DNA of 64,000 bases from Pseudomonas denitrificans (nom. rej.) (GTDB lineage Bacteria > Pseudomonadota > Gammaproteobacteria > Pseudomonadales > Pseudomonadaceae), in NCBI RefSeq assembly GCF_008807415.1, contig NZ_CP043626.1, positions 3,782,001-3,846,000 on the forward strand. Direction: 5' to 3'. Position 1 is the first letter of the stretch; every line of letters starts with the position of its first letter. The notes under the pieces are model-generated. The model did no database searches, was not told the origin of the DNA, and saw only the letters and a program-made list of their open reading frames with translations. Position numbers and translations under genes: made by a program. This document shows positions 45,371 through 54,340 of the stretch, piece by piece.

Positions 45371-46732
45371 ATGCAACGCCTTCTGAACATGCTCAAGGAC
45401 CTTGCCATCCTGGTCCGCGCCAACCTCTGGCTGGTGCCGGTGCTGGCCGCACTGGTCGCCGCGGTCTTCTACTTCGTCGCGCCGCCGCCACCGATGAGCG
45501 CCACCCTGGCCACCGGCGCGCCGGGTGGCGGCTACGCGGTGTTCGGCCAACGGCTGAAGGAGGAACTGGCCAAGCAGGGCTTCGACCTGCAGCTGGTACG
45601 CACCGCAGGTTCCCGCGACAACCTCGGCAAGCTGCTGGACGGCAAGAGCGGCGTGGACCTGGCGCTGGTGCAAAGTGGCCAGGAGCAACAGCTCGAACCC
45701 AAGCAGCGCGCGCACCTGCAAACCCTCGGCGCGATGTTCCAGGAGCCGCTGTGGCTGTTCCAGCGCCGCGAGGCGAAGATCGACCGCCTGGCCGACCTGC
45801 TCGCCCTGCGCGTCGCCATTGGCGGTTCCGGCAGCGGCACCGAGGCGGTGACCGAGGCCATCCTCAAGGCCAACGAGATTCCCACCGATCCCCTGCCCGC
45901 CGGCTGGCAAGCGCACGGCGGCAACGCGGTGGCCAACCAGTTGCTGGCCGGCGAACTGGACGCCGCCTTCTTCGTCGGTCCGGCGGAGAACCCGCTGATC
46001 CAGCGCCTGGCGGCGAGCTCCGAGCTCAAGCTCACCGGGTTTCGCCGCGCCCATGCCTACGAGGCGCGGATTCCCTTCCTCAAGCGCGTGGAAGTCAGCG
46101 AGGGCCTGCTGAACCTGGCGCAGAACGTGCCGGACGAGGACCTTGCGACCCTCTCGCCGGTCGCCACCCTGGTGGTCAACGGCGACTTCCACCCGGCGCT
46201 CACCCCGCTGATCCTCGAAGCCGCGCGTGCGGTGATGAAGAGCGGCACCCTGCTCGACGCAGTCGGCGCCTTCCCCAGCGCCGAGCCGCGCACACTGGCC
46301 CTGCAGGAAGACGCCGAGCGCTACTACAAGAGCGGCCCGCCGCTGCTGCAGCGCTTCCTGCCGTTCCGCATCGCCTCGCTGGCGGACCGCTACATCATCC
46401 TGCTGATCCCCTTCATCGCCATCCTCATCCCGTTGCTCAAGTCCATCGGCCCGCTGTATCGCTGGCGCATCCGTGCGCGCATCTACCGCTGGTACCGCTA
46501 CCTGCGCGAGATCGACCGGCGCCTGGACGAGCGCACCGGCAGCGCCGAGCTGAGCACCGAGATCGAACGCCTGGAGCAGCTGGAGGCCGAACTGGCCAAG
46601 GTCGAGGTGCCGCTGTCCTACTACAACGAGCTGTACGAGCTGCACCTGCACCTGAACTATGTAATCCGCCGCCTGCGCCAGCTGCGCCGCAATCGCCGTG
46701 AACGCGACGAAGGCTTGGTGCCGGCGGATTGA
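45371..46732 (+). CDS. TAXI-family solute-binding protein with membrane anchors
   Basis: The 453-aa protein has an N-terminal membrane segment (about 14-36, ANLWLVPVLAALVAAVFYFV), a TAXI/TRAP periplasmic binding domain (about 45-310, ATLATGAPGGGYAVFGQRLK and IGGSGSGTEAVTEAILKANE), and a second membrane segment (about 340-365) followed by a charged coiled-coil tail. TAXI proteins capture glutamate-like or other organic acids for TRAP permeases, but no 4TM/12TM permease lies next to it. It may be an orphan sensor or regulator. Confidence 0.8.
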   Translation: MQRLLNMLKDLAILVRANLWLVPVLAALVAAVFYFVAPPPPMSATLATGAPGGGYAVFGQRLKEELAKQGFDLQLVRTAGSRDNLGKLLDGKSGVDLALVQSGQEQQLEPKQRAHLQTLGAMFQEPLWLFQRREAKIDRLADLLALRVAIGGSGSGTEAVTEAILKANEIPTDPLPAGWQAHGGNAVANQLLAGELDAAFFVGPAENPLIQRLAASSELKLTGFRRAHAYEARIPFLKRVEVSEGLLNLAQNVPDEDLATLSPVATLVVNGDFHPALTPLILEAARAVMKSGTLLDAVGAFPSAEPRTLALQEDAERYYKSGPPLLQRFLPFRIASLADRYIILLIPFIAILIPLLKSIGPLYRWRIRARIYRWYRYLREIDRRLDERTGSAELSTEIERLEQLEAELAKVEVPLSYYNELYELHLHLNYVIRRLRQLRRNRRERDEGLVPAD

Positions 46733-46782
46733 GCCGATGACGATTTCGGAATCCACTGCAGCCGACGGACGCATGCAGCACC

Positions 46783-46836
46783 TGTAGTAGGTTGTAGTAT
46801 CTTGTAGTGCAAGCCACTACACCCCAAGCCACTACA
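46783..46836. promoter_or_regulatory. Repeat-array operator of the ParD/ParE operon
   Basis: TGTAGTA or TGTAGTG occurs at 46783, 46793 and 46803, exactly 10 bp apart, and CACTACA (inverted) at 46815 and 46830. TGTAGTG-CAAGC-CACTACA (46803-46821) forms a perfect palindrome. The 54-bp array ends 14 bp before the antitoxin start and is probably its autoregulatory operator. Confidence 0.72.
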
Positions 46837-46849
46837 CATGAGGTGCTCC

Positions 46850-47089
46850 ATGCCCATCATGTCCCTGCGCCTGTCGGACGATCAGTCCGAAACCCTCGCC
46901 AAGCTGGCCGAGGCCACTGGCCGCAGCAAGAACTTCCTCGCCGCCCAGGCGCTGGAGGAATACCTGAACCGCGAATCCTGGCAGATCGGCGAAATCCAGC
47001 AGGCGATAGCGGAGGCGGATGCCGGTGACTTCGCCAGCGACGCCGAGGTGAAGGCCATCCTCAACAAGTGGGCGCGCGATGCGGATTGA
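46850..47089 (+). CDS. RHH-type antitoxin (ParD/CopG-like)
   Basis: I choose ATG 46850, preceded by GAGG; an upstream ATG at 46838 lies inside the operator array. The 79-aa protein (MPIMSLRLSDDQSETLAKLA) has a ribbon-helix-helix N-terminus (LAEATGRSKNFLAAQALEEY) and a variable acidic C-terminus that would bind the toxin. It overlaps the toxin gene by 11 bp. RHH antitoxins repress their own operon through repeated half-sites, matching the upstream array. Confidence 0.85.
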   Translation: MPIMSLRLSDDQSETLAKLAEATGRSKNFLAAQALEEYLNRESWQIGEIQQAIAEADAGDFASDAEVKAILNKWARDAD

Positions 47090-47363
47090 GTGGCTGCGCA
47101 ATGCCCTGCGCAACCTCGATACCGAAGCCAGCTATATCGCCCAGGACAACCCCGCAGCGGCGCGGGCCTTCGTCAGCGCCGTGCTGACCGACGTCGCTTT
47201 GCTCGCCGCCAATCCTGCCGCCGGCCGGGAGGGCCGCGTGCCTGGCACGCGCGAATGGGCGATGAGCAGCCATCCCTACCTGATCCCCTACCGTATTCGC
47301 GGAGGCCGCTTGCAGGTGCTGCGCATCTTTCATATCCGCCGCCTGCCACCGGTCCGCTGGTAA
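47079..47363 (+). CDS. ParE/RelE-family toxin
   Basis: The 94-aa protein (MRIEWLRNALRNLDTEASYI) has the RelE/ParE fold pattern: a helical N-terminus, NPAAGREGRVPGTREWAMSS and a C-terminal LIPYRIRGGRLQVLRIFHIR with conserved arginines. ParE toxins inhibit DNA gyrase, while RelE-type toxins cut mRNA. The RHH partner favours a ParE-like family assignment. The gene looks intact, with its antitoxin overlapping upstream. Confidence 0.85.
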   Translation: MRIEWLRNALRNLDTEASYIAQDNPAAARAFVSAVLTDVALLAANPAAGREGRVPGTREWAMSSHPYLIPYRIRGGRLQVLRIFHIRRLPPVRW

Positions 47364-47475
47364 GCGTCGCGCATCCCGGCGCCGGGTCGGGTAAACTCTG
47401 GCGTTTTCCAATCCGCCCGCCCCGCCGCCGCTTCGATGCGTGCGGCGCCGCCGGCACTGAACATCCGGGTCCGCC

Positions 47476-48483
47476 ATGCCGATTCGTCACGCCATCGTCC
47501 ACCTGATCGACAAGAAGCCCGACGGCAACCCCGCGACGCTGCACGCGCGCGACGCCGAGCTGGGCGACTCCCAGGCCATCGAGAACCTGATGGCCGACCT
47601 CAACGAGAGCTACAACGCCAAGCCGAACAAGGCCTGGGGCCTGTTCCAGGGCGAGTCCGGCGCCTACCCGTTCAGCGGCTGGCTGAGCGAGTACCTGGAC
47701 AACGGCAAGGATTTCGTCGCCTTCTCCAAGCAGGCGGTGGAACACCTGAAGACGCTGATGGAAGAATCCAACCTCTCCACCGGCGGCCACGTGCTGTTCT
47801 GCCATTACCAGCAGGGCATGACCGACTACCTGTCCATCGCCCTGCTGCACCACAGCGAAGGCGTGGCGGTGACTGACGCTCTGGAAGTGACCCCGTCGCG
47901 CCACCTGGACCTGGGCCAGCTGCATATGGCCGCGCGGATCAATATCTCGGAGTGGCAGAACAACAAGACGTCCAAGCAGTACATCTCGTTCATCAAGGGC
48001 AAGGGCGGCAAGAAGGTCTCAGACTACTTCCGCGACTTCATCGGTTGCACCGAGGGCGTCGACGGCCCGAGCGAAACCCGCACCCTGCTCAAGGCCTTCA
48101 GCGACTTCGTGGAGAGCGAAGACCTGCCCGAAGAACAGGCCCGCGAGAAGACCGACGTGCTGGTGGACTACGCCACCAGCCAGGCCAAGATCGGCGAGCC
48201 GATGGCCCTGGACGCGCTCTCCGAGCTGATGGACGACCAGGCGCCGCGCGCCTTCTACGACTACATCCGCAACAAGGACTACGGCCTGTCGCCGGAGATC
48301 CCGGCGGACAAGCGCACCCTCAACCAGTTCCGCCGCTTCACCGGCCGCGCCGAGGGGCTGTCGATCAGCTTCGAGGCGCACCTGCTGGGCAGCAAGGTGG
48401 AGTACGACGAGGCCCGCGACATGCTGATCATCCGCGGCCTGCCAACCCAGTTGCAGGACCAGCTCAAGCGCCGCAAGGACTGA
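47476..48483 (+). CDS. Nucleoid-associated protein YejK/NdpA
   Basis: The 335-aa protein ([20 protein letters not shown]) has the YejK/NdpA pattern with [31 protein letters not shown] and [15 protein letters not shown]. Members bind the nucleoid and are conserved in gammaproteobacteria. The length matches the E. coli protein (335 aa). It is a single gene followed by a strong terminator. Confidence 0.93.
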   Translation: MPIRHAIVHLIDKKPDGNPATLHARDAELGDSQAIENLMADLNESYNAKPNKAWGLFQGESGAYPFSGWLSEYLDNGKDFVAFSKQAVEHLKTLMEESNLSTGGHVLFCHYQQGMTDYLSIALLHHSEGVAVTDALEVTPSRHLDLGQLHMAARINISEWQNNKTSKQYISFIKGKGGKKVSDYFRDFIGCTEGVDGPSETRTLLKAFSDFVESEDLPEEQAREKTDVLVDYATSQAKIGEPMALDALSELMDDQAPRAFYDYIRNKDYGLSPEIPADKRTLNQFRRFTGRAEGLSISFEAHLLGSKVEYDEARDMLIIRGLPTQLQDQLKRRKD

Positions 48484-48499
48484 GGTCCGTGCGCTGACG

Positions 48500-48528
48500 A
48501 AAAAGCCCATCTCGCGATGGGCTTTTTT
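48500..48528. terminator. yejK terminator
   Basis: AAAAGCCCATCTCGCGATGGGCTTTT forms a stem with T-runs on both strands, suiting the convergent arrangement with the gene ending at 48570. Confidence 0.9.
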
Positions 48529-48569
48529 GTAGCCACGGCAAATGTTCTTTCCTGTAGGAGCGGGCCCCC

Positions 48570-49478
48570 TCAGCAGGCCCAGTCGATCTTCATGTCGCGG
48601 AAATCCAGCTGCGCGTTGCCGGTGCCGAAGTTGTAGCCACCCAGGTATTCCTCGAAACCGATGTAGTAGGCGCTGATGTCCGGCATGCCCTGCACCGAGC
48701 GCATGGTGCCGCCGATGTGGTTGGGCTGGTGGCCCAGGCTCCAGGCGTGCTCGCGGTAGTTGTCGCGATGAATGTCGTCGTTCTCCCAGTAGTAGAACTG
48801 CTGGTAGTCCGTCTCGCCGTACTCGTCGGGCTTGATCCCGGCATTGGGGTCGCTGGCGCGCGGGGTCCAGCGCAGCAGGTACCGCGTCTCCAGCCCCGGC
48901 TGGGGAATGCCGCCGAACAGGCCGAACAGGTAGTCGCCTTCCTTCATGGTGGTGTCGAAGGTGCTCGCCGAACCCGACACCAGCCATTGTGGCGCGGCCG
49001 TCTGCGCCAGCAGTGGATTGCCCGTGGGCAGTTGCGGCGGCAGGCACGCGGCGCCGTTGAATTCGGCTTCGGTCAGCAGGATCACGGCGTAGGCGCCGCC
49101 AAGGATGTCCTCCATGCGGTGCAGGCGCGGGTGGCTGGCGCGGCCGGCTTGCCAGAACGGCAGCAGGTGCGGATCGGCCGGAGGCTGATCGTCTGGCGAA
49201 AGAATCTGCTCGGCGATGCCGTCCACCGTGCTGGGGCCGCCGTCGTTCTGGTCCGGCGACAGCGAGAAGAAGCTCAGCGCGACGATCTCCGGCCCGTGCA
49301 CCCGATAATCCTCGGGCAGGCGCAGGGTGAAGCCGTGCATCAGCGGGTAGCCGGTATCCGGGTCCAGCGGCCATTGCGCGGGCGTGATGCCCGGCGGCAG
49401 GCCGAAGCACCAGCCCTGGAGTTCCTCCCCGGCGGCGGGCGTGGAATATTTCAGCAGTTCGATATCGTAGGCGTGCAT
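48570..49478 (-). CDS. Soluble protein of unknown function (302 aa)
   Basis: This is a 302-aa soluble acidic protein (MHAYDIELLKYSTPAAGEEL) rich in aromatic residues and prolines. The N-terminus contains the cysteine-bearing LQGWCFGLPPGIT and the end reads YLGGYNFGTGNAQLDFRDMK, then IDWAC. It lacks a signal peptide and membrane segments. I do not recognise it. It is divergent from the DUF4344-like gene and convergent with yejK. Confidence 0.65.
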   Translation of the reverse strand: MHAYDIELLKYSTPAAGEELQGWCFGLPPGITPAQWPLDPDTGYPLMHGFTLRLPEDYRVHGPEIVALSFFSLSPDQNDGGPSTVDGIAEQILSPDDQPPADPHLLPFWQAGRASHPRLHRMEDILGGAYAVILLTEAEFNGAACLPPQLPTGNPLLAQTAAPQWLVSGSASTFDTTMKEGDYLFGLFGGIPQPGLETRYLLRWTPRASDPNAGIKPDEYGETDYQQFYYWENDDIHRDNYREHAWSLGHQPNHIGGTMRSVQGMPDISAYYIGFEEYLGGYNFGTGNAQLDFRDMKIDWAC

Positions 49479-49662
49479 GCGCGGCGTCCTTTCTCGTGCA
49501 TTGGGTGTTGTTCATGGGTGTCGTTCAAGGAGGGTTGGACGATAGACGCCCGCGCCAGACGCCTCAAGCGACCATCGCACAGTCTTCCGACAAAGCGCCC
49601 CGCAGCCCGCGCAGTATGGCTGCTAGAGTCAGATCAGGCGCCTCTCGCTCGCGGTGGTCGCC

Positions 49663-50589
49663 ATGTCCGCCTTGCCTGCTTTCACTGCCGCTGCGTCTCC
49701 GCTCTCCGGGCATCCCCGGTTGCACTGCTCGTACTGGACGCTGCTGTTGCTGCTCTGCACCCGTCTCCTGTTCGCCGACCCGACGCCCCCGTCACTGACG
49801 CCCAACGTCGCACGCTTCGTGCTGGCCAACGCCGAGTTCAGCGTGATGCACGAGATGGGGCATGTACTGATTGCCGAGTACGACCTGCCGGTGCTCGGGC
49901 GTGAGGAGGATGCGGCGGACCAGCTCGGCTTCATCCTCCTGTTCCACCTCTACGCCCGGTTGCCGCGCGACGAGGTGGACGCACGCCTGCTGGATATCGC
50001 CGACTACTGGCGGCTGGAATGGCAGACACCCAAGCCCCCGCCGGACCAGGTGCTGGCCTGGGACAGCCACCCGCTGGACGAGCAGCGCTACTACAACATC
50101 GCCTGCCTGCTCTATGGCAGCGACATGGCGCGGCTGGACTGGCTGCCGCCGCTCACCGGCCTGCCCTATGAGCGGGCGGTCTACTGCGACCGGGAGTTCC
50201 GCCAGGCGAGCAAGGCGTTCGAATGGATCCGGCACACCCGGCGTACGTCCTCGATCCAGCACCACGCGGCCTGGCGCCTGAGCTGGGACCCGCCTTCGAT
50301 GAACCCGGAGCAAGCCGGGCCGCTGATCGCCCTGCTGCGCGACGGCGATCACCTGCAGCTGATGGTCAACGAGGTCTTCCGCCTGTTTCACCCGCCGCGC
50401 CCGCTGAACCTGCGGCTGGTCAGCTGCGGCGCACCGGACGCCTGGTACAACAGCAACAGCGGGGAAATGGCGCTCTGCTACGAGCGCCTGCAGCACTTCC
50501 GCGAAATGGCCGAAAACCTGCCGCGCCTGCGTACGCCGGTGACGCGGCAGTGCCCCGGCCCGGCAGGACTCAGGCCGGGCGGATGCTGA
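49663..50589 (+). CDS. DUF4344-like secreted metalloprotease-type protein
   Basis: ATG 49663 gives 308 aa; a GTG at 49654 adds three residues. An N-terminal hydrophobic signal (about 22-40) leads to FSVMHEMGHVLIAEYDLPVL, a HExxH-variant zinc motif (HEMGH) usual for DUF4344, followed by GREEDAADQLGFILLFHLYA. The middle contains YYNIACLLYGSD. It is probably exported. Its 3' end overlaps the convergent GST gene by 20 bp. Protease activity is not proven for the family. Confidence 0.75.
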   Translation: MSALPAFTAAASPLSGHPRLHCSYWTLLLLLCTRLLFADPTPPSLTPNVARFVLANAEFSVMHEMGHVLIAEYDLPVLGREEDAADQLGFILLFHLYARLPRDEVDARLLDIADYWRLEWQTPKPPPDQVLAWDSHPLDEQRYYNIACLLYGSDMARLDWLPPLTGLPYERAVYCDREFRQASKAFEWIRHTRRTSSIQHHAAWRLSWDPPSMNPEQAGPLIALLRDGDHLQLMVNEVFRLFHPPRPLNLRLVSCGAPDAWYNSNSGEMALCYERLQHFREMAENLPRLRTPVTRQCPGPAGLRPGGC

Positions 50590-51505
50590 AGCCGATACGC
50601 GGGAAGTGCACGTGGACGGTCCCGGCGCGCGGGTCTTCGCGGCGCAGGATCAGGCTTTCCAGCCCGGCGTGCAGCAGCTCGCCTTCCACCGGGTCGCAGC
50701 CGTAGTCGGTGGCGGCGATTACCACGCGCTGGCCGGCCTTGAAGCCGTTGGGATCGACGAAGGCCTCTTCCGGCAGTGCCGCCGGCTGGCTGTCTCGAGC
50801 CACGGCGATGGCTTGCTCGGCGCTCATCTCGCTGGCGGCACCGTGGCCGAAGCCCAGGACGCGGCCGAGCCAGGCAGCGACCGACGGGTAATCGTCCACC
50901 AGCGGCGCGGTGACCGGCGTGCCTTTGAGGAACCACAGGCAGTGCGCCAGGGCGAAATCGGCGATGGAGGGTTCGCCGAACAGGAAGTCGCCCTCCTCGC
51001 GGGCCAGTTGCTCCTCGACGCGGGCCATGAAGGCCGGCCACTGGTGCTTGGCCTGCTCGGCCGGCAGCTTGCTGGCGGTGCCGCCGCTGAACAGCTGGCT
51101 GCGGTCGGCGACGAAGGCCTGGAGGAACTGCGGCGGCAGCTTGCCGAAGCGCATGGCGATGGATTCGGGCTGGAACACCAGGCTGACGGCATGCTGGAAG
51201 ATTACCGAGTCGGCCCACAGGGCGAAGCTGGCCGAGGTGAATTCGTGGCCTTCGGGGAACAGCGCCGGCACGGCCTTTTCCTGCTCCAGGCGGCGGGCGA
51301 TCAGCGCGGTGTCGCAGTAGATGTCGGCGCCGACCTGCAGCACCGGGGTCTTGCGGTAGCCACCGGTGAGGGCCATGAGGTCCGGCTTGGGCATCAGCGG
51401 CGGGATGGTCACCGAGCGCCAGGACAGCTGCTTGAAGCCCAGCATCAGACGCGCCTTTTCGGCGAAGGGCGAAGTCGGGTAGTGGTGCAGGATCAGCTCG
51501 GACAT
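50570..51505 (-). CDS. Glutathione S-transferase-like protein with a C-terminal extension
   Basis: The 311-aa protein (MSELILHHYPTSPFAEKARL) has a thioredoxin-fold GST-N domain (about 1-80, YRKTPVLQVGADIYCDTALI), a GST-C helical domain (about 90-215, GEPSIADFALAHCLWFLKGT) and an extra beta-rich tail (about 230-311). The common N-capping and SNAIL-like residues (DIYCDT) are present. The substrate is unknown. The 3' end overlaps the DUF4344-like gene by 20 bp. Confidence 0.83.
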   Translation of the reverse strand: MSELILHHYPTSPFAEKARLMLGFKQLSWRSVTIPPLMPKPDLMALTGGYRKTPVLQVGADIYCDTALIARRLEQEKAVPALFPEGHEFTSASFALWADSVIFQHAVSLVFQPESIAMRFGKLPPQFLQAFVADRSQLFSGGTASKLPAEQAKHQWPAFMARVEEQLAREEGDFLFGEPSIADFALAHCLWFLKGTPVTAPLVDDYPSVAAWLGRVLGFGHGAASEMSAEQAIAVARDSQPAALPEEAFVDPNGFKAGQRVVIAATDYGCDPVEGELLHAGLESLILRREDPRAGTVHVHFPRIGFSIRPA

Positions 51506-51568
51506 GGGGGGCTCCAGCGGCCGGAAGGTGGTCCGGCAGCTTAACCCTTACGTAGGACGACTCCTACC

Positions 51569-51874
51569 TCATCCCTCGGATAGGACGACATCCACGGCGC
51601 TGATGGTGAAGGGATTGGCCAGCACCAGGCGCTCCTTGGCCTTCTTGGTCAGCGCCTTGATCGCGCGCTCGCGGCGCAGGGCGTCGCCCTTGCCGGCGCA
51701 GGCCTCGACATAGACCAGCGCCTGGGCCGGGCTGGAATGGAAGAAGCGCGCGCCCTTGCCGGTACGATGGGTTTCGAAGCGCCGTTGCGCGTCGTCGCTG
51801 ATGCCGCAGTACAGCGCGCCGTTCTCGGCGCGCACCAGGTAGACGAACCAGGGTTTGGGCTCGGCGGCGGTCAC
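51569..51874 (-). CDS. GIY-YIG nuclease-like protein (UPF0213 type)
   Basis: GTG 51874 overlaps the stop of the upstream GST gene (GTGA), so the 101-aa protein is translationally coupled. It starts [19 protein letters not shown] with the GIY-type stretch [20 protein letters not shown], then [20 protein letters not shown]. The single-domain GIY-YIG layout matches YhbQ/UPF0213 proteins, putative DNA-repair or structure-specific nucleases. Confidence 0.85.
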   Translation of the reverse strand: MTAAEPKPWFVYLVRAENGALYCGISDDAQRRFETHRTGKGARFFHSSPAQALVYVEACAGKGDALRRERAIKALTKKAKERLVLANPFTISAVDVVLSEG

Positions 51875-52572
51875 GACGCCCAGACCCGCGCCTGCATGCG
51901 GTCGCAGTAGGCGACCAGGCGCTCGTAGCTGCGCGCCATGTCGTTGAGCGGGGTTTCCAGGGTGCTGAGGATCAGGTTGGCCAGCACGCCGTAGGTCGCC
52001 GCATCGGCGCTGCACGGCTGGGCGCCGCCGAAGTACGGCAGGTCGCCGAGCATGCCGTCCAGGGCTTCGAGGTCGTCACGGGCGAAGCCCAGCAGTTCCT
52101 CGCGGCTGTGGCGCAGCAGGCCGCGGCCCTTGAGGTCGCCGCGAATCTTGCGTTGCAGCATCGCCCCCACCACCGGCCGCAGCGGCCCGGGCACGCCGCG
52201 CAACATCACGTCCTTCACCTGGCGGAAGCCCTGTTCGTCGAGCCAGCGGAAGTACACCAGCAGCGGCACCAGGTGCTCGTCGCACAGACGGGTGATCGAC
52301 ACCGCCCAGCCACGGCCACGGGCATCGAGGCCGGCGTCGAGGTCGAATTCGTAGTACTGCTGCAGCGTGCGCATGATGATCGCCGTATCGGCGACGGCCT
52401 TACCGTCCAGCGTAATGAACGGCAGCTTGCCCTTGGGCCCCTTGCGCGGGTCCATCACATGCTTGATCTGGTACTCCAGCCCGGCGAGGCGCAGGAAGGT
52501 CTCCAGCTTCAGGCAGAAGGGGCTGACGTTGGGTACGTTGAAGGCGGGCGGGAACTGGAAAAGTGTGATCAT
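51871..52572 (-). CDS. GST-fold protein (FAXC/metaxin-like)
   Basis: The 233-aa protein ([20 protein letters not shown]) has a GST-N domain with [20 protein letters not shown] and [20 protein letters not shown], then a helical GST-C domain ending in [20 protein letters not shown]. The pattern resembles FAXC/metaxin-like members more than detoxification GSTs. It is coupled to the downstream GIY-YIG gene by a GTGA overlap. Confidence 0.82.
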   Translation of the reverse strand: MITLFQFPPAFNVPNVSPFCLKLETFLRLAGLEYQIKHVMDPRKGPKGKLPFITLDGKAVADTAIIMRTLQQYYEFDLDAGLDARGRGWAVSITRLCDEHLVPLLVYFRWLDEQGFRQVKDVMLRGVPGPLRPVVGAMLQRKIRGDLKGRGLLRHSREELLGFARDDLEALDGMLGDLPYFGGAQPCSADAATYGVLANLILSTLETPLNDMARSYERLVAYCDRMQARVWAS

Positions 52573-52645
52573 GGCGGCGTCCGGCTCTCAGTCGCCTGTC
52601 ATTTAAGCCTATCCCGCCGCCACGGGCGAGCCCGAAAGCCCGCGA

Positions 52646-53128
52646 TCAGGCCTTCCCCACCCTTTGTGCGCGGTACGCCGCCAGGCCTTTGGCGGCCTGG
52701 GCACGGATCGCACCTTGCACCGGCGGCGCCCAGCCCAGCAGGGCCCCCTTGGCGCCGAGGGCCTGGCGCGACCATTTCCACAGATCGAAGCTGTCCACGT
52801 GCTGACAGATCAATCCGTCGCGGAAGTGGAAATGTGCCCGGATGTGATTGATCACTTTCCGACCAGTCTGGGTAAAGGTGTAGGACGCCACCCAGCGTGC
52901 CGAACCGCGCTTCTCATCGGCCTCGACGCCCTCGTAGGTCAGCGAGAAATCCTGGGCGCGGGCGGTGAGCATGCGCCACATGTCACCGGCCTCGGCGCCG
53001 CGCAGGTCGGTGAAGACCGGGTCGCTGAACTGCACGTCGGCGCTGTAGCAGGCGGCCATGGCCTCGCCGTCACGACGCTGGAAGGCCTGGTAGAAACGTT
53101 CGATCAGCTGGGCGTTGGGGTGGGCCAT
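52646..53128 (-). CDS. SnoaL/NTF2-like protein
   Basis: The 160-aa protein starts at ATG 53128 (MAHPNAQLIERFYQAFQRRD) and has the NTF2/SnoaL cone-fold pattern: GEAMAACYSADVQFSDPVF, YTFTQTGRKVINHIRAHFHF and RDGLICQHVDSFDLWKW. It may bind or convert a small polyketide-like or redox metabolite. It is divergent from the GlxA-type regulator, which probably controls it. The 123-bp gap between them should contain the operator. Confidence 0.82.
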   Translation of the reverse strand: MAHPNAQLIERFYQAFQRRDGEAMAACYSADVQFSDPVFTDLRGAEAGDMWRMLTARAQDFSLTYEGVEADEKRGSARWVASYTFTQTGRKVINHIRAHFHFRDGLICQHVDSFDLWKWSRQALGAKGALLGWAPPVQGAIRAQAAKGLAAYRAQRVGKA

Positions 53129-53251
53129 GGTGGGGCTCGTGTCAGGAGAGATGTCGCAGTATCGGCGGTGGATCGACTGGACACGATTGGCAATATCGAC
53201 AACATTATGATCAATAGCGCCACTTCCATCGACAGAGCAAAGCGAGACGCC

Positions 53252-54208
53252 ATGTTCAGGATAGCCCTGTTCGTCTGCCCGCAAACCCTGTGTTCCAGCC
53301 TTGGCCTGGCCATGGACAGTTTCCACCTCGCCAACCGCCTGGCCGGCGAACGACGCTTCGAGGTGCTGCGGGTCAGCGCCGACGGCGGCCCAGTGGCGCT
53401 GCCCTTCGGCCGTGTGGAAGTGGAAGGCGGGTTCGACCTCGCCGCGCGCTGCGACCTGCTGCTGATCCCCGCCACCGGCGCCGACATCGACGCGACCTTC
53501 GCCGCCAATCAACCGCTGCTGGACTGGTTGCGCCGCGCCCCCGCCAGCGTACAGCTGGGCAGCCTGTGCAGCAGCGCCTTCCTGCTGGCCGAAGCCGGCG
53601 TGCTGGACGAGCGCCGCGCCACCACGCACTGGGCGCTGGAGGCGGCGTTCCGCGAACGTTATCCCCAGGTGCGGCTGGACATCGACGCCCTGTGCACCGA
53701 CGACCACGGCCGGCTCTGCTCCGGCGGCGCGCAAGCCGGGCTGGACCTGTGCCTGTACCTGATCGAGCGCCATGCCGGCGCGGCACTCGCGCGTCGCGCG
53801 GCGGCGACCCTGGTGTTCGAGCACGGACGCGGCCGCCAGCGGCGCTTCACCCCGCTGCTGCCCGACCCGCTGCCCGCCGGCTCGCCACTGGAGCCACTGC
53901 TGGCCTGGCTGGAAGACAACTACGCGCAGCCCTTCGACCTCGCCAGCCTGGCGCAGCGCGTGCACTGCTCCACACGCACGCTGTTGCGGCGCTTCCGCGA
54001 GCAGGTCGGGATGTCGCCGAACGATTACGTGCAACGCCTGCGCATCGCCTCGGCGCAGGAGGCACTGGGTGATCCGGGGCGTTCGCTGGAGCGCATCGCC
54101 AGCGATGTCGGCTATGCAGACCGGGCAAGCTTCGCGCGCTTGTTCAAGCAGGTGTGCGGGGAGACGCCGGGGGCTTTCCGGCAGCGGCTGATGGGGCGGC
54201 AGGCGTAA
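53252..54208 (+). CDS. GlxA-family (DJ-1/AraC) transcriptional regulator
   Basis: The 318-aa protein starts at ATG 53252 (MFRIALFVCPQTLCSSLGLA). It has a DJ-1/PfpI-like N-terminal domain (GSLCSSAFLLAEAGVLDERR with the usual ATTHW) and a C-terminal AraC double HTH (about 215-315, FDLASLAQRVHCSTRTLLRR and SLERIASDVGYADRASFARL). GlxA-type regulators sense small amino compounds and often activate a divergent gene, here the SnoaL-like gene. Confidence 0.9.
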   Translation: MFRIALFVCPQTLCSSLGLAMDSFHLANRLAGERRFEVLRVSADGGPVALPFGRVEVEGGFDLAARCDLLLIPATGADIDATFAANQPLLDWLRRAPASVQLGSLCSSAFLLAEAGVLDERRATTHWALEAAFRERYPQVRLDIDALCTDDHGRLCSGGAQAGLDLCLYLIERHAGAALARRAAATLVFEHGRGRQRRFTPLLPDPLPAGSPLEPLLAWLEDNYAQPFDLASLAQRVHCSTRTLLRRFREQVGMSPNDYVQRLRIASAQEALGDPGRSLERIASDVGYADRASFARLFKQVCGETPGAFRQRLMGRQA

Positions 54209-54240
54209 GACGTCTGAGAGGTGCAGGAACGTAGGAAGGG

Positions 54241-54301
54241 TGGAGCTTGCGATACCCATGCTGCTGGATGCATGGGTATCGATGGGTATCGCTTCGCTCC
54301 A
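54241..54301. repeat. Long inverted repeat between the GlxA-type and pcs genes
   Basis: GATACCCATGC (54251-54261) pairs with GCATGGGTATC (54270-54280). A second GATGGGTATCGC follows (54281-54292) and can pair instead with GCGATACCCAT (54249-54259). An outer TGGAGC / GCTCCA pair encloses the whole. The mutually exclusive stems resemble a REP-like or attenuator-like structure. It lies between convergent genes. Confidence 0.6.
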
Positions 54302-54340
54302 CACCATCCTACGTGGAAGCAAACCGCGATTCCGGCTCGG

